Part shown: piece after piece, positions 42,063 to 49,843 of the stretch | Position numbering within the stretch: position 1 is the stretch's first letter | How the letters are laid out: each line of letters starts with the position of its first letter | From: Paenibacillus mesophilus | GTDB lineage: Bacteria; Bacillota; Bacilli; Paenibacillales; NBRC-103111 | Reading direction: 5' to 3' | NCBI RefSeq assembly: GCF_005938385.1 | Contig: NZ_VCRA01000025.1 | Coordinates: 43,091-107,090 of the forward strand | Length of the DNA: 64,000 nt | Made by a program: the position numbers and the translations under genes | The notes under the pieces: generated by a model | The model's database searches: none | What the model was told of the DNA's origin: nothing | What the model saw: only the letters and a program-made list of their open reading frames with translations

Positions 42063-43178
42063 TCATCCTTTCCGTACGCTGTTCGCAAGTTGTTCGACGG
42101 GGATAAACGGCAGATCGAAACCGAAATAGCGCGGCCCCCATATTTCCAGAGCTTTGTCCGAGCGCATGATCGGCGGAGTCGGAATGCCGATGCAGACGAC
42201 CCGGTAACCGAAGCGGAGCGTTTCCGTCGTGATCGGTTTATACGTTTCCATATCGAGGAATGTAATGAGATCGGGCACGGTCGCTGCAACTTGATCGTTG
42301 CGGTACGCAATCAGGTTCTCGTTCTGGAAGTCGACCTGGAAACGGCTCCCGGCGTCTTCGCCAATGCCTTCGAGCTTTACCGTGCCGCGGGTGAAGCCTT
42401 CCGCCGTAGTCCGGTCGACGTCGACGATCTTCCCTTCGAACAGCACGACGGGAGCGCCGTATATCGAAGCGGCCAACGCTTTGGACATTGCTTCAAGCGG
42501 GCTTTCATGCCGTTCTCGGGCATGAACGATCGCTTTGCCGATATCGATCAGCAGCGTCGTCGTGCCGTGAATCGACGACTCCTTCATCTGCTCCCCGGTC
42601 ATCGGGTATTCGGCGATGTGCCCGACCCCGCCCATCCGCACCGTAATGCCGCGGGCGATATGCTCCATCATCGCGTTGTCGACCGTATTGACGAGGCACC
42701 AGTTGCCCCGCTCGTCGGTGATGACCATCGGCGTCCCGTGTACGCCGTATACGTTGAACGTCTCCATCTGCAGCTCCGGGAAAGCCCGCCCCATCCCGTC
42801 CGCATCGACGAGCGGCAGCCCGGCGCGAGCCGCCACGACGAAAGGCACAGTCGAATTCAAGCCGCCGCATTCCATCGGCATGACGGCAAACGCTTTTTTG
42901 CCGAGATGATCCTCGAGACGCCGAAGCGAATGCAGCGCCTCGTCGCCGTTCGGAATTTTCTCGAAGAAGACGGTCGGCGCGCCCATCATCGCCACCGGAA
43001 CGACAAGGACATCGTCAGGTACCTCATCCGGCGACAGCAGCGTAACCGGACCGCATTCCCGGATCGCCTTCTGCGCCATCAGCTTGCCGATGAACGGGTC
43101 GCCCCCGCCCCCCGTGCCGAGCACCGCGGCGCCGAGCGCCAAGTATTCCATTTCTTCCACTCCTATTGTGCGAGCCAT
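42063..43178 (-). CDS. DUF917 protein
   Basis: 371 residues. Opens MARTIGVEEMEYLALGAAVL then GTGGGGDP, the DUF917 glycine-rich start. Later conserved segments are AVMPMECGGLNSTVPFVVAA, DADGMGRAFPELQMETFNVY and VVCIGIPTPPIM. The family commonly sits beside hydantoinase/oxoprolinase-type genes and may supply the second half of that activity; its reaction is not established. AAAGGAG ribosome binding site 7 nt from ATG. Same operon as the permease upstream (45-bp gap). Confidence 0.87.
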   Translation of the reverse strand: MARTIGVEEMEYLALGAAVLGTGGGGDPFIGKLMAQKAIRECGPVTLLSPDEVPDDVLVVPVAMMGAPTVFFEKIPNGDEALHSLRRLEDHLGKKAFAVMPMECGGLNSTVPFVVAARAGLPLVDADGMGRAFPELQMETFNVYGVHGTPMVITDERGNWCLVNTVDNAMMEHIARGITVRMGGVGHIAEYPMTGEQMKESSIHGTTTLLIDIGKAIVHARERHESPLEAMSKALAASIYGAPVVLFEGKIVDVDRTTAEGFTRGTVKLEGIGEDAGSRFQVDFQNENLIAYRNDQVAATVPDLITFLDMETYKPITTETLRFGYRVVCIGIPTPPIMRSDKALEIWGPRYFGFDLPFIPVEQLANSVRKG

Positions 43179-43223
43179 ATTCAGTCTCCTTTATCCGTCA
43201 TTTGTTCCATATTGTGACCCATT

Positions 43224-44552
43224 CTAGAAGCCGTCTTCCCGTTCTTCGACATATCCCGAAGTCATCGCAAGATTGATGCTTTTGCCGATCGCGTATATGC
43301 CCCAATGAGCGACGAGCGCGACCACGAGCGAATTCAGCGACGGAATGCCCCAGTTCACATAGACCCCGGCCAGTATGCCGAGCGCCCAGGCGATAAAGGC
43401 CGGCCATACGACGGCCGCATATTTCGTGCCTTTGCCGAAAGTATACCCTTGCTTGTGAACGAAGAAGTAATCGGCGATCAGAATGCCTGCCACCGGCGGA
43501 ACGGCTACGCCGATCGCGATCAGGAAGCTGATGAAGTGATTGGCCATGCCGGCCGCACCGACGATCGTCGCAATAACGCCGACCACAAGCACAAGCTTGC
43601 TTTTCGCAACGCGGAAAATGTTCGACAGCGACAGCGACGCGGAGTACAAATTGCTGTCGTTGCTTGTCCACTGAGCGGCGATAAGAATAAGCAGCGCGGG
43701 AATCCCGAGACCGAGCTGCAGCATCGCCGCAGGCAAATCGCCCGTTCCCATCGTCATCGCCGTGACAGCGCCCGCAAAGATGATGAAACCGTTCGCAATA
43801 ACCATGCCGATCATAATCGCCGTCCATGATTGTTTGGGAGACTTCGCGTACCGGGCGATATCCGGCTGAATGACCGCACCTACGGCAAATGTTCCGATGA
43901 CGAGCACGATTCCTTCCATGAGCGTAATCGGCTTCGTAATGTTGGACGTCAACCCTCCGATGCCCCCGACCTTGTCGAGTCCCATTACGACCCCTACGAT
44001 ACACAGCAATATAAGCAGCGGAATGGCGATGTTGCTGAGCAGGCGGATGCCCTTGAACCCGATGTAAGCGGTTAAAATCATCAGCGCGCCTCCCCAGGCC
44101 GCCGCGACCGGAATTCTCGTGATCACTCCCGCTTCCGGATACATCGAATTCACCGTTTGTCCGAAAAATCCGGCTTGTACCGAAAACCAGCCGATCAGCG
44201 TGATCGCCCACACCAGGCTGATGACGAGAGAGCCGTATCTTCCGAACGCATATCGGGACAGCATCGTCGTCGAGACGCCGGTCTTCGCGCCGATCGCCCC
44301 GGTAAAGCCTCCGTACAGCGCCAAGATGAGGTTGCCGACCAAGATGGAGATCATGATCTGTTTCAACGAAAGTCCTGCAGTCAATGCCGCGCCCGCAAAC
44401 ATGCCGGATACGGCCATGCAAAAGCCGGAGGTGACAAACGTAATTTCCCACCACGGCCGGCGGTTGGCCATCGGCACCGGCTCCATGGCGAAGTCGTTCG
44501 CTTGGTTTTGGGCTTGCGGTTCGGCTTGAGACCCTTTCTTCATTTCACTCAC
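43224..44552 (-). CDS. NCS1-family nucleobase/cyclic amide permease (CodB-like)
   Basis: 442 residues from GTG 44552 (GGAGG 8 nt upstream). Twelve predicted membrane helices. Family motifs: WWEITFVTSGFCMAVSGMF, SRYAFGRYGSLVISLVWAIT, GWFSVQAGFFGQ, QPDIARYAKSPKQSW, AQWTSNDSNLYSASLSLSN and ISFLIAIGVAVPPVAGILIA. NCS1 carriers import cytosine, allantoin, hydantoins or thiamine precursors with H+ or Na+. It leads a run that continues with DUF917, HyuA-type and M81 genes, which suggests the imported substrate is their cyclic amide substrate. Confidence 0.9.
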   Translation of the reverse strand: MSEMKKGSQAEPQAQNQANDFAMEPVPMANRRPWWEITFVTSGFCMAVSGMFAGAALTAGLSLKQIMISILVGNLILALYGGFTGAIGAKTGVSTTMLSRYAFGRYGSLVISLVWAITLIGWFSVQAGFFGQTVNSMYPEAGVITRIPVAAAWGGALMILTAYIGFKGIRLLSNIAIPLLILLCIVGVVMGLDKVGGIGGLTSNITKPITLMEGIVLVIGTFAVGAVIQPDIARYAKSPKQSWTAIMIGMVIANGFIIFAGAVTAMTMGTGDLPAAMLQLGLGIPALLILIAAQWTSNDSNLYSASLSLSNIFRVAKSKLVLVVGVIATIVGAAGMANHFISFLIAIGVAVPPVAGILIADYFFVHKQGYTFGKGTKYAAVVWPAFIAWALGILAGVYVNWGIPSLNSLVVALVAHWGIYAIGKSINLAMTSGYVEEREDGF

Positions 44553-44559
44553 GGTAATT

Positions 44560-45017
44560 TCCTCCTCGATGAATGGGGTGGAAGCGGAAAGCGAACGAAA
44601 GTAAGCGCATACAAAATGACTTTTAAAAAAAGCTCAGCGACTGCGGTAGCAAAATCGCAAACAAACTATGCGCGACAACCCGGGCTCTTGTTGCGACGCT
44701 GTGTCGCGGGCGGTCGAACCGACTGCATTTACGAAATAAGGGGTATTAGCAGCCGTTATTGTTTGCCACACCGAAGTTTTTTGCGAAATAAGAACGGTTT
44801 GAGAGGTACAAGCATCTCTTATTGGCGAATGCGGACACGATTCGCAATAAATAAGAATCGGTAGAGAGACTGTTATTTTTCATGATGATGGTCCATTGGG
44901 TCTAACAATTGTGCGCGGTTCCGAAAAAGCGTTTACATTTCAGCGTTAAGTTGTCATCGTCGCCAGCTGATCATCCCCTTGTTCCAAACTTCAAATTTAA
45001 TATATTGAATTTCCTGT
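44560..45017 (-). promoter_or_regulatory. Long (~465 nt) leader of the permease operon with repeats
   Basis: Between the predicted transcription start and the permease start codon. It holds three related segments on the minus strand (TTCTTATTTATTGCGAA, TTCTTATTTCGCAAAA, CTTATTTCGTAAAT; plus coordinates 44840-44861, 44777-44797, 44725-44745), about 55-60 bp apart. It also holds a cre-like site at 44925-44938 (TGTAAACGCTTTTT on the minus strand, 12 of 14 consensus). No named riboswitch was recognised. Confidence 0.5.
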
Positions 45018-45023
45018 GCCTTA

Positions 45024-45053
45024 ATTATAATAAGATGAAATTATTCCTGTCAA
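45024..45053 (-). promoter_or_regulatory. Sigma-A promoter of the permease-hydantoinase operon
   Basis: Minus strand TTGACA (45053-45048), 18-bp spacer, TATAAT (45029-45024). Near-perfect consensus; start near 45017. Confidence 0.8.
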
Positions 45054-45107
45054 TTATATTTTTCAAAATAATGAAGAAAATTATGATATATTAATATTTT
45101 CCATCAA

Positions 45108-45162
45108 CAAAAAACGCTTGCTTACCCCAATCCCGCAACCGGAATCAGGATAAACAAGCGCT
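45108..45162 (-). terminator. Terminator of mqnC
   Basis: Minus strand AGCGCTTGTTTATCC pairs with GGGGTAAGCAAGCG across a GC-rich loop, followed by TTTTTTG. Confidence 0.8.
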
Positions 45163-45197
45163 GCCGCAGCTGCTCGCAATGTAACACGGTAAATCCT

Positions 45198-46337
45198 TCA
45201 GTTCTGCATCACAAAATCGTTCTCGACCTTCGCGTTCACATCGTCGAACACGCGCAATATCTCGTAGCGCGTATTGCGCTGTGCAGGCACTTTGCCCGCT
45301 TGGCGGATCAGATCGAGCGTCGAGCTGATGTTGACCTTGTGAGTCGTGCCCGCCGCGGAGACGACGTTCTCCTCGATCATCGTGCTTCCGAAATCGTTGC
45401 AGCCGTAATGGAGCGACAGCTTGCCGACTTCCGGCCCCATCGTCACCCACGACGATTGGAAGTTCGGAATATTGTCGAGCATGAGGCGGCTGATGGCGAC
45501 GTTTTTCAAGTATGCGTCGGGTCCGAGCTTCTCCGCCTTCAGGTTCGTGTTGTCTGGCTGGAACGTCCACGAGATGAACGCCAAAAATCCGGGCGACGGG
45601 TACTTGTTGTTGATGCACTCGTCCTGGGCATCGCGAACGCGCAGCATGTGCAGCACGCGTTCCTCCATCGACTCGCCGAATCCGATGACCATCGTGGCGG
45701 TCGTATTCATGCCGATCCGGTGGGCGGTGCGCATGACGTCCATCCATTCGGTCCAGCTGCCCTTGAGCCGGCTGATCTTGCGCCGCGTCCGGTCATCCAA
45801 TATTTCCGCGCCTCCGCCCGGGAGCGAATCGAGGCCGGCCTCATGGATTTGCCGCACGACTTCTTCCAGCGACAGCCCTTCGGACACCTCTTTCATCTTC
45901 CATATCTCAGCCGGCGAGAAAGAGTGCATCGTAATATTCGGGAAACGCTGCTTGATCCCCCGCAAAATATTCGTATAATAGCTGAACGGCAAATTCGGAT
46001 TCGTGCCGCCCTGCATCAAAATTTCGGTACCGCCTACGTCGATCGTCTCCTGAATCTTCCGGTAAATCGTCTCGTCCGGCAGCACATAGCCTTCCTTGGA
46101 CCCTGGAGCCCGATAAAAGGCGCAAAACCGGCAGTACACGTCGCAAATGTTCGTATAATTAACGTTCCGTCCGATAACGAAAGTCGTAATCGGCTCCGGG
46201 TGAAATTTCAACATGATCTTGTTGGCGGCCGCGCCCATCTTCTCGATTTCATCGGAGTCGTAAAGCGCCAAGCCGTCTTCCAGATCCAATCGTCCTCCCG
46301 CCAGCGCTTTGTCCAATATGCGGTCGATCCGGCTCAT
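45198..46337 (-). CDS. mqnC: Cyclic dehypoxanthinyl futalosine synthase
   Basis: 379 residues from ATG 46337 (AAGGAG 8 nt upstream). Radical SAM enzyme: CDVYCRFCAFYRAPGSKEGY holds the CxxxCxxC cluster (with preceding VGRN-like TTFVIGRNVNYTNI). The family motifs EILMQGGTNPNLPFSYY, LDSLPGGGAEILDDR, TTATMVIGFGESMEER and ISWTFQPDNTNL are present. It cyclises dehypoxanthinyl futalosine in the futalosine route to menaquinone. No other mqn genes are nearby. A second radical SAM enzyme, MqnE, is similar, but the sequence after the cluster fits MqnC. Confidence 0.9.
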   Translation of the reverse strand: MSRIDRILDKALAGGRLDLEDGLALYDSDEIEKMGAAANKIMLKFHPEPITTFVIGRNVNYTNICDVYCRFCAFYRAPGSKEGYVLPDETIYRKIQETIDVGGTEILMQGGTNPNLPFSYYTNILRGIKQRFPNITMHSFSPAEIWKMKEVSEGLSLEEVVRQIHEAGLDSLPGGGAEILDDRTRRKISRLKGSWTEWMDVMRTAHRIGMNTTATMVIGFGESMEERVLHMLRVRDAQDECINNKYPSPGFLAFISWTFQPDNTNLKAEKLGPDAYLKNVAISRLMLDNIPNFQSSWVTMGPEVGKLSLHYGCNDFGSTMIEENVVSAAGTTHKVNISSTLDLIRQAGKVPAQRNTRYEILRVFDDVNAKVENDFVMQN

Positions 46338-46451
46338 CCTTATCACTCCTTCTTCTGTTCTATTCTATCGTATCATATCGACAACGTGAAAAACAGAAAG
46401 AAAAGTGACGATTCGGCGGAATCGTCTTCCATCCTTTCGTTTTTTTCCATG

Positions 46452-46491
46452 CCAAAAAGCTGCCCCGGTATGGGACAGCTTTTTGGCATGG
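46452..46491. terminator. Terminator of the orphan solute-binding protein gene
   Basis: CCAAAAAGCTGCCCC and its near-complement GGGACAGCTTTTTGG form a long stem with T-runs on both strands. Confidence 0.85.
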
Positions 46492-46543
46492 GTTGGGTTG
46501 GGTAGTCTTGCTTGGTTCGTTTCGTTTCGCAGAAACTTATTTT

Positions 46544-48151
46544 TTATTTGAACGGCTTCAATTGCTTATCAGCCGGACGTACCGCATTGACTTGGTCAAC
46601 GTAGGCTTGGAAAATTTGCTGTCCTTTGTACTTGGTCATCAGCTCTTCACGGTATTTCGGCCAGTTGGAGGCGTCCTTATCGTCAAAGAGAACTACGTTT
46701 TGCAGACGGGCCATTTCCTTGCGGAAGTCGCCGATGTTCATGCCTTCCGGCGGCGCCAGCGTGACCGGTTCGCCCGCATGCTTCGGAATCGCTTCGACGA
46801 ATTTGAGAACCGCGCGGTCGCGGTCCGATACCCGCGGATCGATAACCTCGAGACCGAGAACGGACGGCTCGTCGAGGTTCGTGAAAAATTTCCAAATGTC
46901 GAGGAAGCTGCCGTTTTTCGTAATATTGGCTTCGTAAGAGGCCGGATCGATTGTAATTTTCTTGCCGTCTTTCTTGTAATCTCTGCCTTCCAGACCATAG
47001 TGGGTCATCAGGTAGCCTTCTTCGCTCGCGAGCCAGTCGAGAATTTCAACCGAACGTTTGACCTTCTCCGGATTTTTCTCCGCGACCGTTTTGGAGAACA
47101 GGAACGGACTTGCTCCGCCCGTCGTTCCTTGCTTCCAACCGTAAGGCTGGTTCGCGAACGGGAAGATCGGCTGCCAGTTCGCCTTCGGATCGATTTGCTT
47201 CGTACGGCTTTGGACGCTGTTCGGAACGGATTCCAAAGCGAAGTTTTTATCGGTAGACCACAGGACGCCGACTTTGCCTTGAGCGCCTTTGTCCAGATGC
47301 TGCGGCGTTTTGTTGACGAACCAGTCGGGATCGACTACGCCGTCTTTGATCATGTCCTTCACGTTTTGCAGGACGCTTTGCAGCTTCAGAGAGCTTTGCG
47401 TCTCTACGAACTCCAAGTTTTTGTCGTCGATCATGAAGTCGGCGACAAGGCCGTTGTTCACCCAAGCCGGGAAATCGAGCGGCAATCTTCCGCCTGCCGC
47501 GGCAGCGCTGAAGCCGTACGTATCCTTCTTGCCGTTGCCATCCGGATCGTCATTCGTGAACTTGCGCATCGCGTTCATCAGCTCGTCGTACGATTTCGGA
47601 GCTTGCAGGTTGAACTTGTCGAGCCAGTCTTTACGGATGTAGAACGAGCCGTACGTATTGCGCTGGAACGGCATCGGCGAACGGGAATGCTTGATTCCCT
47701 TCAGCTGATAGTTCTTGATTTCGTCTTCCGTAATCCACTTGAAGTAGTTCGGCATCGTCGCCTTCGTCACGAAAGCGCTTTGGTCCGCGAGCAATCCGTC
47801 GACCGCAAACTTCTGGCTTGCCGCGCCGTTGGCCAGGAACATATCCGGGTGATCGCCGCTCGTCATAATAACGTTGATTTTGTTGTCATAGTCGGTTCCG
47901 AAAGGCAAATAATCAACCTTCAGCGATACGTTGAACTTCTCCTCGATCGCCTTCTTGACGAAGTCTTTATCCGCCGAAGGAAGCGATGCGTTGGCCGGTG
48001 CGAAAATGAACCAGCGCAAATCGAGTTTTTGTTTTGCCGTTCCGGCGTCATTACCCGATGCGGCGGGCGTTTTCTCTTCCTTCGTCCCGCATGCGCTCAG
48101 CACCATGGTGCTCACGAGCATGACCGCGCCTAACACTTTTAATGTTTTCAT
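46544..48151 (-). CDS. Orphan LipO-type extracellular solute-binding lipoprotein
   Basis: 535 residues from ATG 48151 (GGGAGG). Lipoprotein signal MKTLKVLGAVMLVSTMVLSA-C, with LSAC lipobox and Cys21. The body has PMPFQRNTYGSFYIRKDWLD, TNDDPDGNGKKDTYGFS (an EF-hand-like calcium loop typical of this group) and EILDWLASEEGYLMTHYG. Proteins like this bind oligosaccharides for CUT1 importers in Paenibacillus. There are no LplB/YtcP permease genes beside it. A weak cre-like site (48330-48345) lies in the 260-bp region upstream. Confidence 0.9.
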   Translation of the reverse strand: MKTLKVLGAVMLVSTMVLSACGTKEEKTPAASGNDAGTAKQKLDLRWFIFAPANASLPSADKDFVKKAIEEKFNVSLKVDYLPFGTDYDNKINVIMTSGDHPDMFLANGAASQKFAVDGLLADQSAFVTKATMPNYFKWITEDEIKNYQLKGIKHSRSPMPFQRNTYGSFYIRKDWLDKFNLQAPKSYDELMNAMRKFTNDDPDGNGKKDTYGFSAAAAGGRLPLDFPAWVNNGLVADFMIDDKNLEFVETQSSLKLQSVLQNVKDMIKDGVVDPDWFVNKTPQHLDKGAQGKVGVLWSTDKNFALESVPNSVQSRTKQIDPKANWQPIFPFANQPYGWKQGTTGGASPFLFSKTVAEKNPEKVKRSVEILDWLASEEGYLMTHYGLEGRDYKKDGKKITIDPASYEANITKNGSFLDIWKFFTNLDEPSVLGLEVIDPRVSDRDRAVLKFVEAIPKHAGEPVTLAPPEGMNIGDFRKEMARLQNVVLFDDKDASNWPKYREELMTKYKGQQIFQAYVDQVNAVRPADKQLKPFK

Positions 48152-48412
48152 GGAATCCTCCCAGATCTGTTTTCGGAAGCTGCTCCGGTTTTTACATGGC
48201 TGCTTGCTTCGAACCCCTTTGACAAATCGTTGTTCCAAACCGATACAACTTGCTGCAGGCCGTATGCTTCTTCCATTCCGCCTGGGCAACACCTCCCGTA
48301 TAGGGTACGTCCTACTGGCCTTGGACATGCAGGAAACGCTTCCAATATGGGTATAGAGACTTGACAGGCCGAGCATTAGGAACTAGAACCTGCCAAACTC
48401 GTGAAACCTTGT

Positions 48413-49405
48413 TTACGCGATGACATGGAGGTTGTTCAAATTGACTTCCCCGTCCAGCGTCTCGCCCGCCATAAACCGGCGGATTTCTTCTATCGAATAA
48501 CGTGCCAAACGCTGCTTCCCGTTGTTGACCGCGCCCGCGATATGCGGAATGAGAATGACATTCGGCAAGCTGCGGAACGGATGGTCCGGACTCGGCGGTT
48601 CGGGTTCGGTTACGTCGATGCAGGCGACAAATCTTCCTTTGGCCAGCTCTTCCACCAGTTGTCCCTCGTGAACGAGACTGCCTCTCGCGGTATTGATCAG
48701 AATAGCGTCGTCTTTCATCAAGGCGAACGTCTTCGTGTTGAACATATGGTTCGTTTCCGGAATGGAAGGCGCATGGATCGAGATGACGTCCGATAGCCGA
48801 AGCAGTTCTTCAAGTTCGACTTTCCGGCAGCCGAGCGCAGCGGCCTCTTCACTCGAAACAATCGGATCGTACAGTAAAATATCGACCTCGAACTGTCTCA
48901 GCAGACGAATGTAATGCCGGCCCGCTCTCCCCGCGCCGACGACGCCGATCGTGACGTCGAACATTTCGCGGATCAGCTCTTTCCCTTCCTCCCAATATCC
49001 CGCCCTGGTGCTTCGGGCGAGCTCCCACATCCGCTTGAGCGATGTGATCGTAAGTCCAAGCGCGGTTTCGGCTACGCCGACGCCAAGCGCATCGTTTGCG
49101 CTGCTCACCCGTATCCCGCGTTCGATCAGCTCCGGAGTTACTATGCCTTTGACCGTTCCGGCCGCGTGCGCGACCAGCTTCAGCCGCTTCGCTTCACGAA
49201 GCACTTCGGCATCGAATGGAGGACAGCCCCAGGACGTTATGACGAAATCCGCATCGCGGATCAGCTCCGCAATTTGCTTCTTATCCGGATTGCCGGGGTT
49301 CGGGTTGACGACGAGTTCGCCCATTTGACGGAGCCGGTTCAAATGTTTCTCGGTGAATATTTCTCCCCAGACATCGATTCCGGGTACCAAAGCGATTCGA
49401 TTCAT
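48413..49405 (-). CDS. D-isomer-specific 2-hydroxyacid dehydrogenase
   Basis: 330 residues. NAD-binding fold with TIGVVGAGRAGRHYIRLLRQ (GxGxxG), then INTARGSLVHEGQLVEEL and CIDVTEPEPPSPDHPFRSLP. Catalytic Arg lies in LINTARG, Glu in DVTEPEP and His in ILIPHIAGAVN. The substrate is a 2-hydroxy or 2-keto acid, perhaps a sugar acid by context. GGGAG ribosome binding site. It shares direction with the solute-binding protein downstream and the GntR-fusion gene upstream, but each has separate intergenic space and a regulatory site. Confidence 0.9.
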   Translation of the reverse strand: MNRIALVPGIDVWGEIFTEKHLNRLRQMGELVVNPNPGNPDKKQIAELIRDADFVITSWGCPPFDAEVLREAKRLKLVAHAAGTVKGIVTPELIERGIRVSSANDALGVGVAETALGLTITSLKRMWELARSTRAGYWEEGKELIREMFDVTIGVVGAGRAGRHYIRLLRQFEVDILLYDPIVSSEEAAALGCRKVELEELLRLSDVISIHAPSIPETNHMFNTKTFALMKDDAILINTARGSLVHEGQLVEELAKGRFVACIDVTEPEPPSPDHPFRSLPNVILIPHIAGAVNNGKQRLARYSIEEIRRFMAGETLDGEVNLNNLHVIA

Positions 49406-49464
49406 GATGCTCCCGCTTTCCGTATTTGGTTTGTGTTAACTCACAACTAACTCTGAATGACTCC

Positions 49465-49494
49465 ATAATAACGAATACATTTACGATTTGTCAA
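49465..49494 (-). promoter_or_regulatory. Sigma-A promoter of the 2-hydroxyacid dehydrogenase gene
   Basis: Minus strand TTGACA (49494-49489), 18-bp spacer, TATTAT (49470-49465). Good match. Confidence 0.75.
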
Positions 49495-49496
49495 CA

Positions 49497-49522
49497 TAAA
49501 ATCGTTTTCATTTCGTTTTCAT
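49497..49522. promoter_or_regulatory. Candidate cre / tandem operator next to the dehydrogenase -35
   Basis: TAAAATCGTTTTCA (49497-49510) agrees with the CcpA cre consensus TGWAANCGNTNWCA at 13 of 14 positions and abuts the -35. It is part of two tandem 11-bp repeats (ATCGTTTTCAT, TTCGTTTTCAT; 49501-49522). It could serve CcpA or the GntR-type regulator next door. Confidence 0.5.
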
Positions 49523-49808
49523 AACATATATCTGACTCATAAAATCCACTTTAGCAGTTACACAGCCGCCGAAAACAGCATTTCGATCTGCATGCACTCG
49601 TTCTCCGCCTCTGCAGAACAAATAAAAAAAAGCCCCGTCCGGAAAGGGATGAGCTCTTCAATACACTTCCCGGCTCACCGTGAGTCACCAAGGAAGCAGT
49701 TTCCAACAAAAAAAACTAACGAAACTGGCAGACAATTGTTATCAATGACATATTGTAACTTTCATCTGCTATATTTTTGTAAAGCTTCCGGTCGACCTCT
49801 CGATACAA
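49523..49808. other. Intergenic region, nothing coding
   Basis: About 290 bp between the dehydrogenase promoter and the GntR-fusion gene's terminator. A weak stem (ATCCC / GGGGC) followed by T8 on the minus strand lies near 49625-49655. No gene is supported. Confidence 0.5.
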
Positions 49809-49840
49809 CAAAAAAGCCGGCTCCTGAATCGGAGTCCGAC
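49809..49840 (-). terminator. Terminator of the GntR-fusion gene
   Basis: Minus strand GTCGGACTCC / GGAGCCGGC stem followed by TTTTTTG. Confidence 0.85.
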
Positions 49841-49843
49841 TTG

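Noticed and set aside
46493..48133. 546-codon plus-strand frame opposite the orphan binding protein
   Set aside because: Antisense to a well-supported lipoprotein gene; Val/Arg-rich text without motifs.
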